NCBI GenBank assembly: GCA_024641205.1
Contig: JAHEDM010000122.1
Span: 1-7,450 of the forward strand
From: Actinomycetes bacterium
GTDB lineage: Bacteria > Actinomycetota > Acidimicrobiia > Spongiisociales > UBA4744
Direction of reading: 5' to 3'
Length of the DNA: 7,450 nucleotides
The position numbers and the translations under genes are program-made. Of the stretch, positions 1-7,450 are shown piece after piece. The notes under the pieces are model-generated. The model had not been told where the DNA came from. It saw nothing but the letters and a program-made list of their open reading frames with translations, and searched no databases. The stretch's first letter is position 1. Every line of letters begins with the position of its first letter.

Positions 1-334
1 GTCCCGGAATTCGGACGTAACCGTTGCCGAGGAAGGTGCTCAAATCGACACAGAGCTGGAAAAGGACGAATCCGACAGCAACCTGATTGAGCTTCAGACG
101 GATGCTCGAGAAAGCAATCAGGAGTGCCACCAGCATGCCGACGATCGCCCCTGCTAAGAAGCCGAGCATGAGGCTGTTGGTCTCAAATGCGATTACGAAT
201 CCGGCCATGGCCGACAACATCAGGCTGCCTTCCATCGACAGGTTGATCACGCCGGCCTTCTCGGTGATGGTTTCGCCTACCACGGCGAAGATCAAGGGCG
301 TTGCGGTGAAGATGAGCGTGTTGAGCTCGTTCAT
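1..334 (-). CDS. BMP-type ABC importer permease, second subunit (partial, C-terminus off the left edge)
   Basis: Inner-membrane permease of the BPD_transp_2 family, forming one half of the channel of a nucleoside/simple-sugar-type importer. Only the first 111 residues are in the window. The ATG at 334 starts MNELNTLIF, and residues about 20-37 carry the family hallmark GETITEKAGVINLSMEGS, the loop usually written GERxGVxNxGxEG. Hydrophobic stretches lie at about residues 7-20, 38-52 and 56-77, followed by IRLKLNQVAVGF, another conserved stretch. The start is well supported: a consensus AGGAGG (341-346, minus strand) sits six bases upstream. Its ATG overlaps the TGA of the upstream permease as ATGA (331-334), which suggests translational coupling and a matched output of the two permeases. 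Family members are usually about 300 residues, so roughly two thirds are missing. The family assignment is firm; the substrate is inferred only from the operon. Confidence 0.93.
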   Translation of the reverse strand, partial: MNELNTLIFTATPLIFAVVGETITEKAGVINLSMEGSLMLSAMAGFVIAFETNSLMLGFLAGAIVGMLVALLIAFSSIRLKLNQVAVGFVLFQLCVDLSTFLGNGYVRIPG

Positions 335-1419
335 CCTTCACCTCCTGGAGAGGCGGGCAAGATGACGGTCTCAACCGGCGGAGCACTGCCGGCAGCCAGT
401 CTGGTACCGGCCCGGCGGGCTTGCCAACCCCCGAACAGAAGCACGAAGAGCACCAGCACGCCTCGCAGAATCCCTCCCAACGACGAATCGACCCCCATCT
501 GGAGGGGTAGCTGTGAGGAGCCAACCGCGATCGCCGCAAAGAAGAAGGCTATGGGGGCGATCCACTTTGCTTCGAATCCGGCGAGAAGAACGATCAAGAT
601 CCCCAGGTATCCATGAGCACCAGACGGGGTCGATACAAGCTTGTGATGGAAACCGGTCACCCGAATGGTCCCCGCCAGGCCGGCCAGAGCGCCACCGATG
701 ATGAAGGCCAGGAGAAGGTATCGCTTGTTGGGGATGCCGAACAACACGGCACTGCGGAGGTTCTGCCCGACTGCTTTGAGACGGAGCCCGAATCGCGTGC
801 CGCGCATCATGAAGTACACGGCAACCACGGCGAGTGCGGCAACGATCACGGCCACGATCGACACTCGCAAGGTGCCACTGGTCGGCAGCCAGGAATCCCG
901 AGGGAACGGATCGGTACCCCCGGTGGAAGCCACGCCTGCCCGTTTCCACGGCCCGATGATCAGGTACGTGGCGAGGCTGCTTGCGACGAAGGTCAAGCCC
1001 AATCCGCCGAAGATCTCATTGACTTTCCCATACACTCGCAGAACCCCGGCCAGGAGCGCCCAGAGCCCTCCGCCTACGATTCCGGCCAGCATCGTCAAGA
1101 TGATCATCACGGCTACCGGCCCTTCGACGGTGCGGGCGACGAAGGCTGCAGCGATCGAACCGGCAATGATCTGCCCCTCAACGCCGATGTTCCACAACCC
1201 GGCTCGGAAGGTAACCACCAGTCCGGCGGCGGCCAGGACCATGGTTACCCAGGCCGTGAGCGTGTCGGAGAGGCTGGCCGCTGATCCGACCGATCCTTTG
1301 ACCAGCAAACCGAGAGCTTCAAAAGGATTGGCTCCGACCAGGAGAAGCAGCAGAATGGAGAACGCCAATGCGCCAATGATCGGTATCAGCGCGCGTCCCA
1401 ACGGTCGCATCCAGCTCAT
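331..1419 (-). CDS. BMP-type ABC importer permease, first subunit
   Basis: A 362-residue polytopic permease of the BPD_transp_2 family and partner of the next permease in a heterodimeric channel. Hydrophobic segments that look membrane-spanning lie at about residues 11-29, 55-71, 84-97, 102-127, 137-156, 186-205, 234-252, 272-300 and 316-331. The hallmark AGLWNIGVEGQ is at 73-83. A cytoplasmic loop RGTRFGLRLKAVGQN at 206-220 matches the region that normally contacts the ATPase, and GALAGLAG at 243-250 is also typical. The length is normal for the longer of the two permeases in such operons. The ATG at 1419 overlaps the ATPase stop as ATGA (1416-1419). A GGGAG ribosome site at 1425-1429 lies five bases upstream. 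The short hydrophilic C-terminal tail (about 332-362, rich in Ala, Gly and Pro) has no recognisable motif. The exact substrate cannot be read from the permease. Confidence 0.95.
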   Translation of the reverse strand: MSWMRPLGRALIPIIGALAFSILLLLLVGANPFEALGLLVKGSVGSAASLSDTLTAWVTMVLAAAGLVVTFRAGLWNIGVEGQIIAGSIAAAFVARTVEGPVAVMIILTMLAGIVGGGLWALLAGVLRVYGKVNEIFGGLGLTFVASSLATYLIIGPWKRAGVASTGGTDPFPRDSWLPTSGTLRVSIVAVIVAALAVVAVYFMMRGTRFGLRLKAVGQNLRSAVLFGIPNKRYLLLAFIIGGALAGLAGTIRVTGFHHKLVSTPSGAHGYLGILIVLLAGFEAKWIAPIAFFFAAIAVGSSQLPLQMGVDSSLGGILRGVLVLFVLLFGGWQARRAGTRLAAGSAPPVETVILPASPGGEG

Positions 1420-2888
1420 TGGTTCTCCCGAACCTTTCCACCGATGAGGAAGCCGAGTTCTTCAACGTCCGTATCGCTCGCATTGACCTCGGATATCACT
1501 TTTCCTGAGAAGAACACCAGAATCCGGTTGCTGTAGCGCAAGAGTTCATCGAGGTCAACCGATGCGAAAATGATCGCCGTGCCATCTTCGCGTCTTTTCA
1601 ACAACTGGCTCCACACCCAGTTCGCCGATTCGATATCCAACCCCCGAGTCGGGTGTTCCATCATCAGCAACCGAAGTCTCGGTCGGAGCATCGCCAGGAG
1701 CAGGCGTTGCATGTTGCCGCCGGATAGTTCCTCGGCATTGCTGTCGGCCCGGCCTTTGATGAAATTGGCAGTCACGGCCGTCGCGGCATGTTCGGCGGCA
1801 GTGTCCCAATCGACGAAGAACGGTGTGTCGGGGTTGGACAAGACGAAGTGCTCGGTGATACTGAGCCCTTGCACGAGACCTTCCTCGAGGCGTCCGGCCG
1901 GCAGGTATTGGATTCCCACATCAAGCAGATCCCGGTAGGGCAGTCCGGCGATCTGCTTGCCGTCGAGGTTGATCTCTCCTCCGGCAGGCGAGACCAATCC
2001 GGCTACCGCTCGCATGAAGGTGTTCTGGCCGCTTCCACCCAACCCCGCCAGGCCGATCACTTCTCCTGCCCGCACATCGACGGAGAGGGCTTCGATGGAT
2101 AGGAGTCTCTCCTTGACACTGAGATCCTTGACCCGCAGGAGCGAGTCACCCAGTTCAATGGGCTGGGCAGCCTCGACTTGGACGGGTGCGCCGAACATCA
2201 TCTCAACCAGTTGCGATGCCGGGGTCGGCATCTCCGCGTGGCCGACGACCTTGCCTTGCCGCATGACGGTCACCCGTTGGCACAGCTCCTCGACTTCTTC
2301 CAGCTTGTGGGAAACAAAAATGACGCTCATTCCCTCCTCTGCCAGAGCCCTCAGGGTCGCGAACAGCTTGACGCGTTGCGGTGCTGAGATGCCGGTGGTC
2401 GGTTCGTCCAGAATCAATACCCGGGCCCCCAGCCAGAGCAGCCGAGCGATCTCGAGTTGCTGACGTTCTCCCACCGTCAAAGACCGGGTCGACGCGGACG
2501 GATCGAGGCTGAATTGAAAGCGTTCACACACTTCCTCGAACTGCCGGCGGGCGGAGCGACGGTTGAGACGGAGCCCTCCGGGGCTTTGCATCAGGAAGTT
2601 GTCGATAACGGAGAAAGGGAGAAAGACGAGTGGATCCTGGTGCAGCATCCCGATGCCGTGGCCGATGGCATCTTGTGGGGATGAAGCCCGGATTTGCGTG
2701 CCGTCCAGGATGATCTCACCGGAATCTGGAGCGTGGAATCCAGACAGCACCTTCATCAGGGTGGACTTGCCTGCGCCGTTTTCTCCGAGCAGACCGTGCA
2801 TGGTGCCCGCCTCAACCGTCAGATTGATGCCGTCATTGGCGCGAACCGGGCCGAAGTGCTTGTGGATGTCTCGCAGTTCGAGGCTCAT
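1416..2888 (-). CDS. BMP-type ABC importer ATP-binding protein with two nucleotide-binding domains
   Basis: Cytoplasmic ATPase subunit with two fused ABC domains, as in ribose and nucleoside importers; 490 residues from the ATG at 2888. Domain 1 is complete: Walker A GENGAGKST (35-43), Q-loop Gln84, signature TVGERQQ (137-143), Walker B VLILDEPT (156-163) with Glu161, and switch His193. Domain 2 is degenerate at catalytic positions. Its Walker A reads GLGGSGQNT (281-289) without the lysine, the Walker B end reads MEHPTRGLD with His411 where the catalytic Glu would be, and Val replaces the switch His in FASVDLDEL. It keeps a canonical signature LSGGNMQ (387-393). This asymmetry is common in this family and implies one main hydrolytic site. 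The start is uncertain: a GTG at 2897, in frame, would add three residues, and neither start has a clear ribosome site. ATG was chosen because MSLELRDIHKHFG resembles usual N-termini. Confidence 0.95.
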   Translation of the reverse strand: MSLELRDIHKHFGPVRANDGINLTVEAGTMHGLLGENGAGKSTLMKVLSGFHAPDSGEIILDGTQIRASSPQDAIGHGIGMLHQDPLVFLPFSVIDNFLMQSPGGLRLNRRSARRQFEEVCERFQFSLDPSASTRSLTVGERQQLEIARLLWLGARVLILDEPTTGISAPQRVKLFATLRALAEEGMSVIFVSHKLEEVEELCQRVTVMRQGKVVGHAEMPTPASQLVEMMFGAPVQVEAAQPIELGDSLLRVKDLSVKERLLSIEALSVDVRAGEVIGLAGLGGSGQNTFMRAVAGLVSPAGGEINLDGKQIAGLPYRDLLDVGIQYLPAGRLEEGLVQGLSITEHFVLSNPDTPFFVDWDTAAEHAATAVTANFIKGRADSNAEELSGGNMQRLLLAMLRPRLRLLMMEHPTRGLDIESANWVWSQLLKRREDGTAIIFASVDLDELLRYSNRILVFFSGKVISEVNASDTDVEELGFLIGGKVRENQ

Positions 2889-2960
2889 CTTGGCCACAGG
2901 CTAGAGGTTTCGAAGGGTGGCTGTCGTCGCACGCTTGGGTATTTCGAAACTTCGAGAATG

Positions 2961-2994
2961 AAAAGCGGGGGAAAGGCCTCGGCCCTTCCCCCGC
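2961..2994 (-). terminator. Hairpin terminator between the binding-protein gene and the ATPase gene
   Basis: Two 14-base arms (2965-2978 and 2981-2994) form a GC-rich stem. Read on the minus strand it is followed by UUUU (2964-2961). The one imperfect pair (2974/2985) is a tolerated G-U wobble in the minus-strand RNA but an A-C mismatch in plus-strand RNA, so the structure favours minus-strand transcription. It begins 22 bases past the stop of the substrate-binding protein. The T-tract is short, so partial read-through is likely. That would give more binding protein than membrane complex, a common arrangement in ABC importer operons. Confidence 0.8.
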
Positions 2995-3016
2995 AGTGCT
3001 TTAGTGAGTGCGCCGG

Positions 3017-4261
3017 CTACTCGCTCGGGCCGGTCACGCCATCGAGGAGCTGCTTGGTGTACCAGATCTGCGCATCAGTGGCGGTCTCGCCATCCGCCAG
3101 GTAGGTGGATCCGTCCTGGTAGTTCAAGGGTCCGACGAACAGGTTGATCGACTCGTCGGCCAAACCAGCGATGAACTGGTCGAGCGTCGACGAGTTCTCT
3201 GCCGAGAGACCATCGCCTTTGACGAAGCCAACGGCAGTCGTTTCCTTGTTGTTGAGATCGGTCCAGTCGGGCCCATTCCACTCCCAGGTGGCTGTAAAGG
3301 TGCCATCGATGACCGCCCGGGCAACTTTCAAGTAGGCAGGACCCCAATTGAAGTAGGGAACACCGAGACAAATCTCGGGTTTCAGTTCGCACGCACCATC
3401 GAAGTCGTACGGCACTGCCCAAACTGCCTCGCCTGCGTCGGCTGCTTGGCCGGCGACATCGAGCGCTTCGGTGGTGTCGATCCCGGAGAGGATCACGTCG
3501 GCCCCGCCATCCAGGAACCCGTTGGCCACCTGGGTGGGGTCAAGCGTGACACCAGGGATGTTGAACCAGAATCCAATCCAGTTGACCGTGAACTCCAGCG
3601 GGGTGGTTTCGCCCCGATAGTTCTCCCAGCAATACGAAGCGCCCAGGAAGGCCGAGTTGACCAACCGGCGGGTCTCGTCGTTGATGAGCGGACCGAGGTA
3701 AGCGATCGAGCCGGTCTGGGTGGTCAAGGCGGCCGCACAACCGGCCATCATCTTTCCGTACTCCATCCGACCCATGATGTTGCCGAGGTTATCGAGCGGT
3801 GCAGGTGCCTCGCCTTCGGCCCAGGCATTGTCACCCGACGACCAGATCATGGGGATGTCTGGATTGAGTTCAGCCGCCAGAAGTGCTCCGTCTCGCATAT
3901 CGTCTGAAGTCAGGAAGACCAATTGGGCCCCTTGGTTGACCATATCCTGGGCAACCTGATCAACCGTCTTGTCGGGCAGGTCGGCAACATTCACCTTGTC
4001 AAGGAAGATCATCTCGGCACCGAGCTGTTCCTCCAAATATTGACCTGCCTCGTAATGCGCCTGGCTCCAGCCCCGGTCATTGCTGGGACCGACCAGAATC
4101 ATCCCGAATTTCAGCCCTTCTGCGGCCGCTGTGGTGGCCGTGTCTTCTCCGCCGGCCGTGGTGGTGGCTCCGTCGCCCGTGTCCTCGCCGCACGCCGCAG
4201 CCAGCAACGCAAACGCCAAGAGAACGATGAGAAACACCGAGACTCCGCTCCGTTTTCGCAT
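3017..4261 (-). CDS. BMP-family substrate-binding lipoprotein of an ABC importer
   Basis: Extracytoplasmic solute-binding lipoprotein of the basic membrane protein family (PF02608 type), 414 residues. Residues 1-23 form a signal peptide with a basic start (MRKR), a hydrophobic core and the lipobox LAAAC, making Cys24 the lipidated residue. A Thr/Ala/Gly/Asp-rich tether (25-48) of the kind common in actinobacterial lipoproteins follows. The fold starts at LKFGMILVGPSNDRGWSQAH (50-69), a BMP N-terminal motif. Further family features are the VADLPDKTVDQVAQDMVNQGAQLVF helix-strand and the SIAYLGPLINDETRRLVNSAFLGA segment. Studied relatives (PnrA, NupN-like) bind nucleosides. Here DRGWSQ replaces their DKSFN-like stretch, so the ligand is uncertain. 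The start at 4261 is set by a GGAGG eight bases upstream and by the signal peptide. The frame stays open to 4672, but that extension overlaps rpsL and is not real. First gene of the transporter operon. Confidence 0.94.
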   Translation of the reverse strand: MRKRSGVSVFLIVLLAFALLAAACGEDTGDGATTTAGGEDTATTAAAEGLKFGMILVGPSNDRGWSQAHYEAGQYLEEQLGAEMIFLDKVNVADLPDKTVDQVAQDMVNQGAQLVFLTSDDMRDGALLAAELNPDIPMIWSSGDNAWAEGEAPAPLDNLGNIMGRMEYGKMMAGCAAALTTQTGSIAYLGPLINDETRRLVNSAFLGASYCWENYRGETTPLEFTVNWIGFWFNIPGVTLDPTQVANGFLDGGADVILSGIDTTEALDVAGQAADAGEAVWAVPYDFDGACELKPEICLGVPYFNWGPAYLKVARAVIDGTFTATWEWNGPDWTDLNNKETTAVGFVKGDGLSAENSSTLDQFIAGLADESINLFVGPLNYQDGSTYLADGETATDAQIWYTKQLLDGVTGPSE

Positions 4262-4297
4262 GGATCTTTCCTCCTTCAATGCATCCGGAGAAGATCC
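4262..4297 (-). promoter_or_regulatory. Alternative hairpin that would hide the lipoprotein ribosome binding site
   Basis: Bases 4262-4268 can pair with 4291-4297 (GGATCTT with AAGATCC), and 4271-4274 with 4287-4290 (CTCC with GGAG). A two-base bulge (4269-4270) and a 12-base loop (4275-4286) complete it. In minus-strand RNA this stem ends at the base next to the start codon and buries most of the GGAGG. Its distal arm is the same stretch used as one arm of the 4290-4310 palindrome, so only one of the two structures can form at a time. The pairing is read directly from the sequence; any regulatory role is inference. Confidence 0.4.
4270..4274 (-). promoter_or_regulatory. Ribosome binding site of the BMP lipoprotein gene
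   Basis: On the minus strand GGAGG lies eight bases before the ATG at 4261. It fixes the start of the lipoprotein gene directly ahead of its signal peptide and rules out the longer upstream frame. Four of its five bases can be paired in an alternative hairpin (4262-4297). Confidence 0.85.
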
Positions 4298-4310
4298 TGA
4301 CAGGATCTTC
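4290..4310 (-). repeat. Perfect inverted repeat upstream of the lipoprotein gene (hairpin or operator)
   Basis: Nine-base perfect arms (4290-4298 and 4302-4310, GAAGATCCT and AGGATCTTC) are separated by three bases. The repeat begins 29 bases upstream of the lipoprotein ATG. It could be a protein-binding operator, since its symmetry and size suit a dimeric repressor, or an RNA hairpin in the leader. It is not followed by a T-tract, so it does not look like a terminator. I cannot assign it to a known regulator family. Confidence 0.6.
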
Positions 4311-4386
4311 CCTTCACTGGATGATGCTAGTGCAGGGCACGGGTGTGCTCGCTCTGCTCGCCGGACGTTCGCCACCGCACGCTCGC

Positions 4387-4416
4387 TTTGCATCATCTCC
4401 CGGTCGCGCATATACT
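4387..4416 (+). promoter_or_regulatory. Candidate sigma-70-type promoter of the str operon
   Basis: TTTGCA (4387-4392; four of six matches to TTGACA) and TATACT (4411-4416; five of six matches to TATAAT) are separated by 18 bases. This is the best promoter-like pair I see on the plus strand of the gap. Transcription would start near 4423 and give a leader of roughly 165-170 bases before rpsL, long enough for leader control. No start-site data are available, so this is a consensus match only. Confidence 0.45.
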
Positions 4417-4479
4417 TCCGCCTCGGTTTTCCCGCCACGTTTCCGCGTGCCCTGGAGTCGCTTCGGCGCCTTGGGGTTG

Positions 4480-4515
4480 ATGATGTGGCTGGATTGGCTC
4501 CTTCACCTCTGGTGA
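4480..4515 (+). promoter_or_regulatory. Possible Trp/Leu-rich leader peptide in the str operon leader
   Basis: An 11-codon frame reads MMWLDWLLHLW and stops at TGA (4513-4515), with three Trp and four Leu codons. It begins about 57 bases after the predicted transcription start and ends 75 bases before rpsL. GGGG at 4473-4476 is a weak ribosome site, six bases before the second ATG. Its last six codons and stop lie inside the palindrome at 4495-4523. It also sits at the end of a longer 78-codon open frame starting at 4279, which begins before the predicted promoter. The short frame could be chance. Confidence 0.2.
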
Positions 4516-4523
4516 ACGTGCCA
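4495..4523 (+). repeat. Imperfect palindrome in the str operon leader
   Basis: TTCACC and GGTGAA (4502-4507 and 4511-4516) pair perfectly around TCT. Outside two mismatches, TGGC (4495-4498) pairs with GCCA (4520-4523), so 11 of 13 arm positions pair. The repeat lies 67 bases before rpsL, inside the predicted leader. It could be an RNA hairpin (a ribosomal-protein or ribosome-stalling target) or a DNA operator. No T-run follows it, so it is not by itself a terminator. Confidence 0.5.
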
Positions 4524-4590
4524 CTCCGTCTGTAAGAACTCCAGCCCAAGAAGCGGGTTGGGGTGCGTCGAAGAGAAGAGAGAAGGCTCT

Positions 4591-4962
4591 GTGCCGACCG
4601 TTCAGCAGCTGATCCGTCAGGGTCGGAAGCCGAAGCCCAAGAAGGAAAAGACGCCTGGTCTGGCAGGTGCACCGCAGCGCCGCGGGGTCTGTACCCGTGT
4701 GTATACGGTCACACCTAAGAAGCCCAACTCGGCGCTGCGCAAGGTCGCTCGTATCCGCTTGTCCTCCGGCGTCGAAGTAACCGCCTACATCCCCGGTGAG
4801 GGACACAATCTCCAGGAGCACTCGATCGTCCTGGTCCGCGGTGGCCGTGTCAAAGACCTTCCGGGCGTTCGTTACAAGGTCATTCGGGGCACGCTGGACG
4901 CGGCCGCAGTATCCGGTCGGCGGCAGGCACGCTCCCGCTACGGAACGAAGCGGGAGTCCTGA
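4591..4962 (+). CDS. rpsL: 30S ribosomal protein S12
   Basis: S12 sits at the decoding centre of the small ribosomal subunit and helps monitor codon-anticodon pairing. The protein is 123 residues, the normal length. Universally conserved stretches are RGVCTRVYTVTPKKPNSALR (31-50), YIPGEGHNLQEHS (66-78), RGGRVKDLPGVRY (83-95) and the basic tail QARSRYGTKRES. Lys43 and Lys88, where streptomycin-resistance changes usually arise, are wild type. Asp89, the residue methylthiolated by RimO in other bacteria, is present. The start is GTG at 4591, chosen because PTVQQL follows as in other actinobacterial S12 proteins; a purine-rich AGAAGG lies four bases upstream, a weak ribosome site. An in-frame ATG at 4558 would add 11 residues not seen in the family. 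First gene of the str operon; its stop overlaps rpsG by one base. Confidence 0.98.
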   Translation: MPTVQQLIRQGRKPKPKKEKTPGLAGAPQRRGVCTRVYTVTPKKPNSALRKVARIRLSSGVEVTAYIPGEGHNLQEHSIVLVRGGRVKDLPGVRYKVIRGTLDAAAVSGRRQARSRYGTKRES

Positions 4963-5429
4963 TGCGACGTGGACCGGCGCCCAAGCGCCTTATCGAACCA
5001 GATCCGGTCTATCGCAGCCTTCTGGTCAGTCAGATCATCAACAAGGTGCTGCTGGACGGCAAGAAGGAGACGGCCCGCTCGATCGTCTACGGTGCGCTCG
5101 AGATTGTCGAGCGTCGCGTCGGCCAGGATCCCCTCACTGTCTTGAAGCGGGCCATTGACAATATCCGACCGCAGGTGGAGGTCCGCTCGCGTCGGGTGGG
5201 CGGTTCGTCCTACCAAGTGCCTGTCGAGGTTCGTCCGCGTCGGGCCAATTCGCTTGCCATCCGCTGGTTGGTCAACTTCGCGCGCAAGCGCAAGGAAAAT
5301 GCCATGACGGAGCGGCTGGCCAATGAGATTCTCGATGCCAGCAACAACACAGGGTCCGCGGTGAAGCGCCGCGAGGACATTCACAAGATGGCCGAATCAA
5401 ACAAGGCATTTGCCCACTACCGCTGGTAA
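4962..5429 (+). CDS. rpsG: 30S ribosomal protein S7
   Basis: S7 is a primary 16S rRNA-binding protein that nucleates assembly of the 30S head and lines the exit site for tRNA. It is 155 residues, as expected. Recognisable parts are the basic N-terminus MRRGPAPKR, LLDGKKETARSIVYGALEIV (30-49), the hairpin and rRNA-binding stretch VEVRSRRVGGSSYQVPVEVRP (72-92), AIRWLV (99-104) and the C-terminal NKAFAHYRW. The ATG shares its A with the rpsL stop (TGATG). GGGAG (4952-4956) inside the end of rpsL lies five bases upstream as its ribosome site. In many bacteria, including E. coli, a spacer between these genes holds the S7 autoregulatory site; here there is none. fusA follows after 38 bases. Confidence 0.98.
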   Translation: MRRGPAPKRLIEPDPVYRSLLVSQIINKVLLDGKKETARSIVYGALEIVERRVGQDPLTVLKRAIDNIRPQVEVRSRRVGGSSYQVPVEVRPRRANSLAIRWLVNFARKRKENAMTERLANEILDASNNTGSAVKRREDIHKMAESNKAFAHYRW

Positions 5430-5467
5430 CTGCACCGCCTGACAACCGCATAGCGACTGAGGAAGAA

Positions 5468-7450
<1,983 letters not shown>

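Larger units (their letters stand above)
4262..4590. other. Divergent intergenic region between the ABC importer and str operons
   Basis: The gap holds control elements for both directions and no convincing full-length gene. From left to right it has the lipoprotein ribosome site and its two competing hairpins (4262-4310), a weak minus-strand -10 candidate TAGCAT (4324-4329) without a good -35, the plus-strand promoter candidate (4387-4416), a short Trp-rich frame (4480-4515) overlapping an imperfect palindrome (4495-4523), and a small CCCAA/TTGGG stem (4545-4549 with 4558-4562) just before rpsL. Open frames crossing this gap end or start at arbitrary points and resemble no family I recognise. 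Confidence 0.8.

Noticed and set aside
613..1447. Overlapping plus-strand frames (613-1284 and 665-1447) opposite the first permease
   Set aside because: Both are antisense to a clear membrane permease and have compositions expected from reversing hydrophobic codons; no ribosome site or domain supports them.
2907..2950. Inverted repeat of TTTCGAA-type sequence between lipoprotein and ATPase genes as an operator
   Set aside because: TTCGAA is self-complementary, so such pairings arise easily; the 28-base separation and lack of a nearby promoter make it weak as a separate feature.
3008..3907. 299-codon plus-strand frame opposite the lipoprotein gene
   Set aside because: It is antisense to a well-supported gene, resembles no family and is explained by GC-rich codon use on the other strand.
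4262..4672. Upstream extension of the lipoprotein reading frame by 137 codons
   Set aside because: It overlaps rpsL, precedes a textbook lipoprotein signal peptide, and the GGAGG sits eight bases before the ATG at 4261. The extra stretch is Arg/Ser-rich translation of the control region.
4591..4962. Possible streptomycin-resistance allele of S12
   Set aside because: Lys43 and Lys88, the usual sites of change, are both wild type, as are the surrounding loops.

Overview
The window comes from a moderately GC-rich bacterium, most likely an actinomycete. The best lineage signal is in the ribosomal proteins: S7 begins with a GPAPKR-type N-terminus and ends with a KRREDIHKMAESNKAFAHYRW-type tail, and S12 starts PTVQQL and carries PGEGHNLQEHS and RYKVIRG. 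All of these are typical of Actinomycetota. I cannot place it below phylum level from this sequence.

Two operons diverge from a 329-base gap (4262-4590). Leftwards, on the minus strand, is a four-gene ABC importer of the BMP (basic membrane protein) type. It has a lipoprotein substrate-binding protein (3017-4261), a 119-base gap with a hairpin terminator, a double-domain ATPase (1416-2888), a first permease (331-1419) and a second permease that runs off the left edge (1-334). The last three genes are joined by ATGA stop/start overlaps. The ATPase energises two dissimilar permeases that form the channel, and the lipoprotein delivers the ligand. Studied relatives import purine or other nucleosides, but the ligand here is not certain.

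Rightwards, on the plus strand, is the str operon: rpsL (S12), rpsG (S7) and fusA (EF-G), with fusA cut by the right edge about 40 residues short of its usual end. rpsL and rpsG share one base (TGATG).

The coding content is ordinary housekeeping and transport. I found no mobile element, CRISPR array, RNA gene or new enzymatic system. What deserves a second look is regulatory and lies in the gap. One item is a pair of mutually exclusive hairpins ahead of the lipoprotein gene, one of which hides its ribosome binding site. The other is a Trp/Leu-rich 11-codon reading frame overlapping a hairpin in the predicted str leader. The leaky-terminator layout of the transporter and the absence of an S7-binding spacer between rpsL and rpsG are also of interest.
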